Shown: positions 30,008-37,625 of the stretch, one piece after another
How positions within the stretch are numbered: position 1 is the stretch's first letter
How the letters are laid out: every line of letters starts with the position of its first letter
Assembly: GCA_003282945.1 (NCBI GenBank)
Contig: QBYG01000008.1
Location: forward strand, 1 to 62,734
DNA from: Pelagibacteraceae bacterium AG-325-E23
GTDB taxonomy: Bacteria > Pseudomonadota > Alphaproteobacteria > Pelagibacterales > Pelagibacteraceae
Reading direction: 5' to 3'
Length of the DNA: 62,734 bases
Notes under the pieces: generated by a model
What the model was told of the DNA's origin: nothing
The model's input: only the letters and a program-made list of their open reading frames with translations
Databases searched by the model: none
Made by a program: the position numbers and the translations under genes

Positions 30008-30017
30008 AAATTTATTT

Positions 30018-30569
30018 TTAATTTGCTTTTACTGTTACAGATCTTCTATTTTTTGACCATGAAAGCGGATTAGAACCAGAGTCTACAGGTCTTTCTTTTC
30101 CATAACTTAAAACTTTTATTCGATCAGACGAAACGCCATAAGTCATCAAGTAGTCTTTTGCCGCATTAGCTCTTCTCTCACCTAATGCTAAGTTATATTC
30201 TCTTGTACCTCTCTCATCCGCGTGACCTTCAACCACCACAGTCACATCTGAGTTCTGTCTTAACCAAGCAGCCTGCTTTCTTAAAGTCTCTCTTGAAGCT
30301 GTAGTTAATATTGTTTCATTTGTTGCAAAGAATACTCTGTCCGGAACTCCACTTGCGAGCTCTCCTACAGTATCAGAGCCTATATAAACATCGCCCTGCA
30401 TTAACGCATCTAATTTTTCAATTGGATCTGCTTTTTGAGTCTCTGCTGCTTTAGTAGAAGTCGATGACTCTGTTGTTGTTTTTACAGATTTCTTAGTAGC
30501 ACACGCAGTAACAATTAAACCGAATATAACAATAAGAAATGCATTTTTTAAAATTTTGCTTAGATTCAT
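30018..30569 (-). CDS. pal: Peptidoglycan-associated lipoprotein Pal
   Basis: This outer-membrane lipoprotein binds peptidoglycan and TolB. The 183-residue protein has a lipoprotein signal with lipobox ending at C23 (VTAC), a Ser/Thr/Lys linker, and a C-terminal OmpA-like domain (VEGHADERGTREYNLALGERRA). The ribosome site GAAGGAG lies just before the ATG, one of the stronger Shine-Dalgarno sites in the window. The 95-bp gap to tolB is large for this genome and may hold a separate promoter. Confidence 0.97.
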   Translation of the reverse strand: MNLSKILKNAFLIVIFGLIVTACATKKSVKTTTESSTSTKAAETQKADPIEKLDALMQGDVYIGSDTVGELASGVPDRVFFATNETILTTASRETLRKQAAWLRQNSDVTVVVEGHADERGTREYNLALGERRANAAKDYLMTYGVSSDRIKVLSYGKERPVDSGSNPLSWSKNRRSVTVKAN

Positions 30570-30664
30570 TTTTGCTCCTTCAATAGAATATTATGAACTT
30601 AACCATGTAATTAGATGTTTTGTCCAGAAAAATCAACCAAATTTAGCAGATTCTCTAATTTTCT

Positions 30665-32029
30665 TTAATTTCCTAGCAAAGAAGACCATGATGGGTCTGA
30701 GGCATCAGTCTCGGTTGATACCAACCTCTCGTTGTATCCAGTTAAATCAATTGACCATAATTTTGCTGAAAATCCTTGACCTTTATCATCAGTTTTTGTT
30801 TCCCTATAGAATATGATTATTCTTCCATTTGGCGACCATGAAGGTGCCTCTTGATAAAAATTTTCTGTAAGCAATCTTTCCCCTGTTCCATCAGTTCTCA
30901 TAACTCCAATAAAAAATTTACCTTTATGTAGCTTTGTAAAAGCTATTAAATCTCCTCTTGGTGACCAAACCGGTGTACCATAAATTCCTTTTCCAAATGA
31001 TATTCTTTTAACTTTTGATCCATCACTTCTCATTACATAAATTTGTTGATAACCACTTCTATCAGAATTAAATGTAATAAATTTGCCGTCAGGTGAATAA
31101 GATGGGGAAGTATCAATAGAGGGATGATCAGTTAATTTTTCTTGTATGTTTGTCTCTAAATTTCTGACCCATATCTCCGAATTACCGTCTTTTGCAAGAC
31201 TCATTATAAGTTTTTTTCCATCAGGTGAAAATCTTGGGGCAAATGTCATACCTCTAAAATCACCTACTACTTTCTGCTCACCTGTTTGAAGGTTTACAAT
31301 ATAAACCCTAGGCATATTTCTAAAGTAAGACATATAAGTTATTTCTTTATCGTTAGCTGGATTAAATCTTGGTGTTAACACTAATTCACTTCCTAATGTT
31401 ATATACTTTGTATTAAAACCATCTTGGTCCATTATAGCTAATTTTTTTATTCTTTGAGTTTTAGGTCCTTCCTCCGCCACATATATTATTCTAGTATCAA
31501 AATAACCACTTTCTCCAGTTAAGCGTTCATAAACCTTGTCAGAAATTTTATGACCAACTCTTCTCCAAGAACGTGGCGTTGTTGTTAAAGAAAAACCATC
31601 AACCATTTTTGCACCTAGTACATCCCAAAGTTTGAATTCTATATTTATATAATCTTTCTCATTTATTATTTTGGATGTTACTTTACCAGTGATCAAAACT
31701 TGTGATTTAATCAAAGCCCAATCTTCAAACCTTGGTTTTAAATGAGCAATATCTGGTTTTTGCAAAAATGCCTCTTTTTCAATTGCATCAAATAAACCTG
31801 TTTTTTCAAGATTGTTCTCAATTACTCTTGATATTTCTATCCCTAAGTTTTCAATATTTAATTTTTTTTTAATATTTTCGTCAGTAATTTTATCAGAAAA
31901 AAAAGGTGAAACAGAAATAGGCATTGGATCGAGATTGCCTCTCGAAATATCAATTTCTACAAGTGAAAAACTAACACTTGGTTTTAAAATAACGTAAAAA
32001 AGAATTATCAAAAATAAATTTTTTCTCAT
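30665..32029 (-). CDS. tolB: Tol-Pal system periplasmic protein TolB
   Basis: The 454-residue protein has an N-terminal signal peptide (about 1-22), a mixed alpha/beta N-terminal domain, and a six-bladed beta-propeller made of PD40-type repeats (for example RFSPDGKKLIMS, SYSPDGKFITFNSDRSG, WSPRGDLIAF). TolB bridges TolA and Pal in the periplasm. Its start overlaps the tolA stop by 4 bp, consistent with the tolQRAB order. Confidence 0.97.
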   Translation of the reverse strand: MRKNLFLIILFYVILKPSVSFSLVEIDISRGNLDPMPISVSPFFSDKITDENIKKKLNIENLGIEISRVIENNLEKTGLFDAIEKEAFLQKPDIAHLKPRFEDWALIKSQVLITGKVTSKIINEKDYINIEFKLWDVLGAKMVDGFSLTTTPRSWRRVGHKISDKVYERLTGESGYFDTRIIYVAEEGPKTQRIKKLAIMDQDGFNTKYITLGSELVLTPRFNPANDKEITYMSYFRNMPRVYIVNLQTGEQKVVGDFRGMTFAPRFSPDGKKLIMSLAKDGNSEIWVRNLETNIQEKLTDHPSIDTSPSYSPDGKFITFNSDRSGYQQIYVMRSDGSKVKRISFGKGIYGTPVWSPRGDLIAFTKLHKGKFFIGVMRTDGTGERLLTENFYQEAPSWSPNGRIIIFYRETKTDDKGQGFSAKLWSIDLTGYNERLVSTETDASDPSWSSLLGN

Positions 32030-33093
32030 TGCCCCACCATCATACCTTCTGGATTAAACCTTAATATCATAGTACTCCAATCTTCATAGGCTTGAATTGG
32101 TAGATTTCTAAGAGGATTACACTTTAATACTGCTCGATCAACAGACTCAGCAAAAATTCTATATTTACTGTCTGTACCCATTCTATTTCTCTCCAAAATC
32201 TCTCTACTTTTAACTCTTCCATTTTTTTCTAAAACAAGTTTGACTGTAACTAAATAATCGTTTTTTTTATATTCACCTCCAATAGGGGGTGACCAACAAT
32301 CTTTATACTGCATCTGAATAGAATATTCTGTTGTAACAGATAATTTTGTTAATCTCATTGATTTATCCTCAGATTGAGTGGTTCCATCAGTTTTTTTTTT
32401 TACTTCTCCAACATTTTCGTATTGCTTTGCAATTAAGCCTTTAATTAAATCCACATCTAATTCTTTTTTTTCATATTCAGAAGCTTGGATTGCTTTATCA
32501 TCTTTTTTTGGTTTTGTTTTTTTAACAAATTCTTTAATAACTAAGTCTTTTTCTACAAGTTTTTCAATTTTTTTCCTTTTTTCTTTTTCTACTAATGTTT
32601 TTTTTTTTTCTTTTGATGGTTGTTGCTCTGTTTCTTGTTTAGTCTCTATTTTTTCAAACTTTTTATCAGGTAATGGGACAGCTTCAGACTTATCTAATTT
32701 AACTTTTTCCTGTTTTTTTTCAGGAACTGGTATTTTTTTTGATTTTGATAAGTCTATCTCATCTTTTTGATTATCAAATTTTACTTGCTTATTTATCTCT
32801 TTTTTTATCTCTTTTGGTGGCGCTTGCTCAGAAAGTAGTTTTTTGTTCTCAGTTTTTACTTTTTCGATAATTTTAGCTGCTTTTGGGGCATAAGGAATAT
32901 TCATCTGCTCAGAAATTTGAATTAATTCAACTGATATACTAGGGAGTAACTCAATTGGTTTTTTTGCAACGAAAGGGAGTGCAAAAATTGTTGCAACAAA
33001 TATCGATCCATGAAAAATAACTGAAAATAACAAACCAAAAGAAAAATTATTAAATTCGATTGGAACACCACTTAATGCAATTTTATTAAACAA
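32026..33093 (-). CDS. tolA: TolA/TonB-type protein, Tol-Pal energy-transducing subunit
   Basis: The 355-residue protein has one transmembrane helix near residues 17-45, a very Lys/Glu-rich region to about residue 215 that should be a long helical stalk, and a TonB-like C-terminal domain (IQMQYKDCWSPPIGGEYKKNDYLVTVKLVLEKNG). TolA couples the TolQR proton motor to TolB/Pal across the periplasm. Similarity in the stalk is compositional only; assignment rests on domain order and position between tolR and tolB. Confidence 0.92.
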   Translation of the reverse strand: MFNKIALSGVPIEFNNFSFGLLFSVIFHGSIFVATIFALPFVAKKPIELLPSISVELIQISEQMNIPYAPKAAKIIEKVKTENKKLLSEQAPPKEIKKEINKQVKFDNQKDEIDLSKSKKIPVPEKKQEKVKLDKSEAVPLPDKKFEKIETKQETEQQPSKEKKKTLVEKEKRKKIEKLVEKDLVIKEFVKKTKPKKDDKAIQASEYEKKELDVDLIKGLIAKQYENVGEVKKKTDGTTQSEDKSMRLTKLSVTTEYSIQMQYKDCWSPPIGGEYKKNDYLVTVKLVLEKNGRVKSREILERNRMGTDSKYRIFAESVDRAVLKCNPLRNLPIQAYEDWSTMILRFNPEGMMVGQ

Positions 33094-33095
33094 GT

Positions 33096-33512
33096 TTATC
33101 TCTCTTTATATGGTTCAGATATTAAGGCAACTTTTGTAAAGCCTGAACCTGAAAGTATACCCATTACTTCTAATACTCTCCCATAATTAATTGTTTTATC
33201 ACCTCTAACATAAATTCTTGTGTCAGTTCTATTATTAGAAACAGCTAAAATTTTTTTAATTAAATTATTAAATTCAATTTTTGTCTCCTGAATAAAAACT
33301 TCACCTTTTGAGTTTATAGTTAATGTGAGTGGCTCACTTTCTTCTGGTAAAGTATCGGCAGATGTCTCTGGGAGATCAACTTGAACGCCAACTGTAAGCA
33401 AAGGAGCCGTTACCATAAAAATAATTAACAGGACAAGCATTACATCAACAAAGGGAGTTACATTTATTTCACTCATCGGTTCTCTTTCTGAGCGCTTTAA
33501 ATTAAATGCCAT
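33096..33512 (-). CDS. tolR: Tol-Pal system protein TolR (ExbD family)
   Basis: The 138-residue protein starts with a cytoplasmic segment and the block MSEINVTPFVDVMLVLLIIFMVTAP, whose aspartate in the single transmembrane helix is part of the proton path. A periplasmic ExbD-type domain follows. It works with TolQ as the proton-driven motor. Translation begins one base after the tolQ stop. Confidence 0.96.
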   Translation of the reverse strand: MAFNLKRSEREPMSEINVTPFVDVMLVLLIIFMVTAPLLTVGVQVDLPETSADTLPEESEPLTLTINSKGEVFIQETKIEFNNLIKKILAVSNNRTDTRIYVRGDKTINYGRVLEVMGILSGSGFTKVALISEPYKER

Positions 33513-33513
33513 A

Positions 33514-34188
33514 TTAGATTATTGAAATAAATCTTTTTGAAAAATTTTCTAATTTTTGTGAATATTTTTTTGAATCATTTCCAAATTTATTATAAGCAAT
33601 TACTGCTGGTATTGCTGCTAACAAGCCTAGAGCAGTTGCAAATAAAGCTTCAGCAATTCCAGGGGCAACAATTGCTAGACTGGTATTTCTTGATATAGCG
33701 ATTGATTGAAAAGAATTCATTATTCCCCAGACTGTTCCAAATAATCCAATAAATGGAGCTGTGGATCCTACTGTTGCTAGAAAAGTAAACTTGTTATTTA
33801 CAACATTCATTTGCTTTTCGATATTAACTTCTAAAATATTTTCAAGTCTTTGACCTATATTTGTTTTTGATCTTGATTTCATAACAGCTTGCATCGAATC
33901 TTTGAATAATTGAGCCATTGGATTATCCAGTGATGTCGGCAAGCTATTGTAAAATGTTTCTGCTGACTTGGACTTCCAAAATCTTTCTTCGAAATCCACA
34001 GAATCTCTATTAATTCTTCTAAACATTATAATTTTATCAAAAATTATCGCCCAGGAATAAACTGAGCTTGCGATTAAAATAATAATCACAGATTTAACTA
34101 TAAAGTCTGCTCTCAGAAATAAACTTAAAATTGAAAAATCTGTGTTACTTGCTAATCCTACTACTTGAGAAGTTATATCTGCATCCAT
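33514..34188 (-). CDS. tolQ: Tol-Pal system protein TolQ (MotA/ExbB family)
   Basis: The 224-residue protein has three hydrophobic helices (about 32-52, 128-150 and 168-190). The MotA/ExbB signature lies across helices 2 and 3 (LATVGSTAPFIGLFGTVWGIMNSF and IAPGIAEALFATALGLLAAIPAVIAYN-like). It forms the ion-conducting stator with TolR. It is first in the tolQRAB-pal-cpoB group. The ybgC thioesterase gene that often precedes tolQ is not present. Confidence 0.97.
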   Translation of the reverse strand: MDADITSQVVGLASNTDFSILSLFLRADFIVKSVIIILIASSVYSWAIIFDKIIMFRRINRDSVDFEERFWKSKSAETFYNSLPTSLDNPMAQLFKDSMQAVMKSRSKTNIGQRLENILEVNIEKQMNVVNNKFTFLATVGSTAPFIGLFGTVWGIMNSFQSIAISRNTSLAIVAPGIAEALFATALGLLAAIPAVIAYNKFGNDSKKYSQKLENFSKRFISII

Positions 34189-34245
34189 TTAGTTGATTTC
34201 ACACTAAAATGTGTCATGAATTTGTCTATAAATGATAGCTTTTTT

Positions 34246-34734
34246 TTATTTTTCTTTAGTATTTAGATGATAATTTGCGATTAATATTGCATCTGCTTTG
34301 TTGTTATCTTTTTTTCGAGAAAGCATTGATGAAAACTTTGGAAACATTTCGATTGCTTTAACTCTACTCGAATCTTTTTGAGAATTTATTAAATCATAAT
34401 GCTTTTTCCATTTAGCCGGTCTTACAAAGAAAATTGGTAGTTGCATTGCAGCACAAACACCTTTTAAAACTCCAAATGATTGCCCAAAATTAAACATACT
34501 GGTAACACCTTGTCCAGGCATTGCTGAAACTTGCTCTACTACTACATTTATATTTTCAGATTTCTGGTTTTGAATTCTTAAAGATATTTCATTAAATATT
34601 TGACTTCCATTAATTTGCTTTTTATTTTTATTGCCTGATGCCATAGTAGGCATATCAATTACATCCTTTAATTCTCCATCTTCAAAAAAACTAATCGCAC
34701 CAGTTATCCCAGGATCTATTCCTATTATTAACAT
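34246..34734 (-). CDS. RuvC-like Holliday-junction nuclease of the phage type
   Basis: The 162-residue RNase H-fold protein has acidic residues in RuvC positions: D7 in IIGIDPGITG, E67 in VVVEQVSAMPGQG, and D143/D148 in KKDNNKADAILIANY. The EQVSAMPGQGVTSMFNFGQSFG and RPAKWKK blocks resemble, from memory, RuvC-like proteins of phages and some bacteria more than canonical RuvC. It stands between yebC and tolQ, where many alphaproteobacteria carry ruvC-ruvA-ruvB; ruvA and ruvB are absent here. Resolvase activity is inferred. Confidence 0.8.
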   Translation of the reverse strand: MLIIGIDPGITGAISFFEDGELKDVIDMPTMASGNKNKKQINGSQIFNEISLRIQNQKSENINVVVEQVSAMPGQGVTSMFNFGQSFGVLKGVCAAMQLPIFFVRPAKWKKHYDLINSQKDSSRVKAIEMFPKFSSMLSRKKDNNKADAILIANYHLNTKEK

Positions 34735-34743
34735 AAAATTAAA

Positions 34744-35457
34744 TTAAATTGCATTTGTAAAAATATTTTGAACATCATCATCTTCTTCTAGAATTTCCAA
34801 AAACTTAATCATTTTTTCTTTGTCTTCATCATTTAGTTTAATTTTATTTATAGGAACCCACTCTATTTCTGTAGATATAAAATTATAAATTTCTTTTTCT
34901 AATGTGTTTTTTACATCGTATATCTCATCTTTATTTGTGTAAATTTCATAGTAATCATCATGAAATATACAATCATTAGCTCCAGCATCGGTTGCTAAAT
35001 TAAAAACTTTTTCTTCCTCAATTTCTTGTTTATTTATTTTTATAACACCTAATTGAAGAAAATTGTGTGATGCAGAACCTTGGGTACCAAGTCCTCCGCC
35101 ATATTTTTGAAAAATTGTTCTGAGATTTGACGCAGTTCTATTTTTATTATCTGTTAATGTGATAACTACTATTGCTGTTTTTGATGGTCCAAATCCTTCA
35201 TATCTGATATTTTCAAAATTAGTGTCTGCCGCTATTGATGATTTATCAATAGCTCTCTCTATATTGTCTTTGGGCATGTTTGCTGATCTAGCAGCCTGAA
35301 TTGCAGATCTTAATCTTGAATTCATGTCGGGATTTTTGTCTCCAAGTTTTGCTGCTACTGTAATTTCTCTTGATAGTTTTGAAAAAATAGCAGATCTTTG
35401 TTTGTCTGCCTTTCCTTTTTTATGTTTGATACCTGCCCAATGAGAATGACCTGCCAT
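34744..35457 (-). CDS. yebC: YebC/PmpR-family protein (TACO1-like translation/transcription factor)
   Basis: The 237-residue protein opens with the invariant MAGHSHWAGIKHKKGKADKQR block and continues with LRSAIQAARSANMPKDNIERAI and YEGFGPSKTAIVV. Family members have been described as DNA-binding regulators and more recently as ribosome-associated factors easing translation of proline stretches; which applies here is unknown. It lies next to the RuvC-like gene, the conserved yebC-ruvC pairing. Confidence 0.95.
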   Translation of the reverse strand: MAGHSHWAGIKHKKGKADKQRSAIFSKLSREITVAAKLGDKNPDMNSRLRSAIQAARSANMPKDNIERAIDKSSIAADTNFENIRYEGFGPSKTAIVVITLTDNKNRTASNLRTIFQKYGGGLGTQGSASHNFLQLGVIKINKQEIEEEKVFNLATDAGANDCIFHDDYYEIYTNKDEIYDVKNTLEKEIYNFISTEIEWVPINKIKLNDEDKEKMIKFLEILEEDDDVQNIFTNAI

Positions 35458-35460
35458 GAT

Positions 35461-36267
35461 TTAATTATCTTTCTGAAGTTGGCCACCAAATATAAACTGC
35501 CTGATATTTAATGCCAAACCATTTTTCGGATTAGCTTGAATAATTGCTCCACAAAGTGATGCCTCTCCCTCAGCTGGATAGTGTTTTATGGACTCTCTTT
35601 TGTAAAACCTATTAATAGAATTTTCAGCATTCATCCCAATAACAGAGTTATAATCACCACACATTCCTGCATCTGTTAAATATGCAGTTCCCTTATTTAG
35701 AACTCTTCCGTCGTTCGTAGGTACATGAGTATGGGTGCCTACTACAAATGTTGCGTGACCATTAAATACATGGCCAATAGCCATTTTTTCACTAGTAATT
35801 TCACCATGGAAGTCAACTATTAGAAAATCATATTTTTCTTTTTTTATATTTTGATCTAAAAATTCTTTGCTTTTTATAAAGACATCATCACATTTTTTCA
35901 TAAAAACATTTCCCATTAAATTTAATACACCAACTTTGTAACCACCAATAGAATCGTAAATACCAAATCCATTACCTGGAGCATCGTTTGATAGGTTTAA
36001 TGGTCGTAGCAGCCTTTTTTGTTTTTTAATAAATTCGAATGTTTCTTTTTGATCCCAGACATGATTACCTGTAGTAATAACATCAACTCCACAACTTAAT
36101 AATTCATTAACAATATTCTCTGTTATGCCAACACCTTCTTTTGCAGCATTCTCACCATTTACGACAACAAAGTTTATTTTTTTTGATTTAATAATATTAG
36201 GTAAAAATTTTTTTACTGCACTACAGCCGCTATTTCCAACTATATCTCCTAAAAATAAAATATTCAT
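35461..36267 (-). CDS. YmdB-family metallophosphoesterase
   Basis: The 268-residue protein carries calcineurin-like metal motifs: FLGDIVGNSG at the start, VNGENAAKEG, TTGNHVWD and VDFHGEITSEK, ending with GTHTHVPTNDGR. It matches the TIGR00282 / Bacillus YmdB family, which hydrolyses 2',3'-cyclic nucleotides in vitro. It lies between yebC and the 5-formyltetrahydrofolate cyclo-ligase gene with a 4-bp overlap, a common alphaproteobacterial order. The physiological substrate is unknown. Confidence 0.9.
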   Translation of the reverse strand: MNILFLGDIVGNSGCSAVKKFLPNIIKSKKINFVVVNGENAAKEGVGITENIVNELLSCGVDVITTGNHVWDQKETFEFIKKQKRLLRPLNLSNDAPGNGFGIYDSIGGYKVGVLNLMGNVFMKKCDDVFIKSKEFLDQNIKKEKYDFLIVDFHGEITSEKMAIGHVFNGHATFVVGTHTHVPTNDGRVLNKGTAYLTDAGMCGDYNSVIGMNAENSINRFYKRESIKHYPAEGEASLCGAIIQANPKNGLALNIRQFIFGGQLQKDN

Positions 36268-36809
36268 TTTATAATTTCTTTATCTGTTAAAATAAAATTT
36301 AACTTTTGATCAAATTTATTTATAGGGATTTTTGAAATTTCTTGAAATGAAAAAGCAAAACCAACTGTTAAAATTTTTTTAAACTTAAGAATTTTGCTAA
36401 TATATCTATCATAAAATCCACCACCGTATCCTAATCTAAATTTATACCTATCAAATCCAACGAGAGGTACAATCAAAATATCTGGGATAACTTTTTTTTT
36501 AGTATTTGGCTCAGGAATACCTTGCTGACTTACTCTAAGTGAGTCTTCAAAAGACCATTCGTAAAAATCCATATTGTTATTTTTCTTAACAATAGGCAAA
36601 GATATTTTAAAATTATTTTTTTCTAAAATTTCTAAAACATCTAAACAATTAATCTCACTATTTACAGGATAGTAACCACCAATATTAATATTTTTTTTTA
36701 AATTATATTTTTTTAATATTTTTTTAAAACGAACAAAAGAAATAGTCTGGCCTACAAAATTATTTCTTCTAATATTAATTAATTTTTTTCTTAAAATTTT
36801 CTTAGACAC
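36264..36809 (-). CDS. 5-formyltetrahydrofolate cyclo-ligase family protein
   Basis: The 181-residue protein shows the family's basic N-terminus (MSKKILRKKLINIRR), a central VPLVGFDRYKFRLGYGGGFYDRYI block, and the expected length. The enzyme converts 5-formyl-THF to 5,10-methenyl-THF using ATP. The gene follows zapA after 5 bp, the classic zapA-fau order. In many proteobacteria the 6S RNA gene lies in that gap; there is no room for it here. Confidence 0.88.
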   Translation of the reverse strand: MSKKILRKKLINIRRNNFVGQTISFVRFKKILKKYNLKKNINIGGYYPVNSEINCLDVLEILEKNNFKISLPIVKKNNNMDFYEWSFEDSLRVSQQGIPEPNTKKKVIPDILIVPLVGFDRYKFRLGYGGGFYDRYISKILKFKKILTVGFAFSFQEISKIPINKFDQKLNFILTDKEIIK

Positions 36810-36814
36810 TTTAA

Positions 36815-37261
36815 CTATTGGATCTTAGAGTCTGGATCGTTTCTTTTAATAAAATTTTCTAATTCAAGAGTGGTCTTATCAACTAAAGTTTCATAATTAT
36901 TTCGATTGATTTCGATTTCATTCTTCAGATTGTCCTGGCTTTTACTTAATTCAGAAATTTCTTTTTCTTTTAAATCTCTATAATTATAAACTAATGATTT
37001 AAGTTCTTTAAATTTTTTAGTAATTTTATTTATTTCTTGTTTTTGAATATCTATTTTTTTTTTAGTCTCATAATATTCATCTAATACAGAAATAGATGTT
37101 ATAAGTAAAAGCTTACTTTCTCCTATGTTTCCTAAAGAGTTTTTAAGATTACTAAACTTTTCGTTTAAATATAAAGCTAATTCCTCTAAGTGATCTTCTT
37201 GTCCATCTTCACAAGATAACAAAAATTCTTTACCATTAAATTTAATATTTACATTTGCCAT
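36815..37261 (-). CDS. zapA: Cell division protein ZapA
   Basis: The 148-residue protein has the ZapA globular head at residues 1-75 (VNIKFNGKEFLLSCEDGQEDHLEELALYLNEK) followed by an extended coiled coil to about residue 135. That is somewhat longer than the 109-residue E. coli protein. ZapA crosslinks FtsZ filaments at mid-cell. Its start overlaps the 3' end of the upstream coiled-coil gene by 13 bp. Confidence 0.87.
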   Translation of the reverse strand: MANVNIKFNGKEFLLSCEDGQEDHLEELALYLNEKFSNLKNSLGNIGESKLLLITSISVLDEYYETKKKIDIQKQEINKITKKFKELKSLVYNYRDLKEKEISELSKSQDNLKNEIEINRNNYETLVDKTTLELENFIKRNDPDSKIQ

Positions 37262-37572
37262 TTATCGATTTCTTCCATCAAATTATCTGTTTCTTGGTTT
37301 AATTCATCAATTTTTTGTGAGAATTGGTCTTCTTTTTTTTTTTCTTCAATTTCCTTTTTTTTAAAATCATCAAATTTCTGCTTGAGCGTCTGGTTTTCTT
37401 GTTGAAGTGAATTGTATCTTTGTTCTATCTCTTTTTTTTCAATTTCTAATTGATTTTTTTGGTTTTCTAGATTTTCTATCTCCAAAATTTTATCTGGTTT
37501 TATATTTTCTAGATTTTTTAATTTATCTAAAGTTTCTAATAATTTTTTTTCTTTTTCACTAATTGAATTCAT
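37249..37572 (-). CDS. Small coiled-coil protein upstream of zapA (possibly ZapB-like/DUF4164)
   Basis: The predicted 107-residue protein is almost entirely charged coiled coil with Lys/Glu/Gln heptads and no membrane segment. A longer frame exists from 37602, but the ATG at 37572 gives a more typical N-terminus (MNSISEKEKKLLE) and leaves space for a promoter divergent from tkt. Alphaproteobacteria often encode a DUF4164-type coiled-coil protein before zapA, so a ZapA-associated division role is an inference from position and shape. Confidence 0.65.
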   Translation of the reverse strand: MNSISEKEKKLLETLDKLKNLENIKPDKILEIENLENQKNQLEIEKKEIEQRYNSLQQENQTLKQKFDDFKKKEIEEKKKEDQFSQKIDELNQETDNLMEEIDKWQM

Positions 37573-37625
37573 ATATATATCTATAATAATAAATTGATTC
37601 ACCTAAGTCTACAAAGGATAAATTT

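Noticed and set aside
32378-32770. 130-codon Phe/Ser-rich plus-strand frame inside tolA
   Set aside because: It mirrors the Lys/Glu-rich TolA stalk; the apparent membrane-like sequence is a codon artefact.
36810-36814. 6S RNA expected between zapA and the cyclo-ligase gene
   Set aside because: The gap is 5 bp and cannot hold it.
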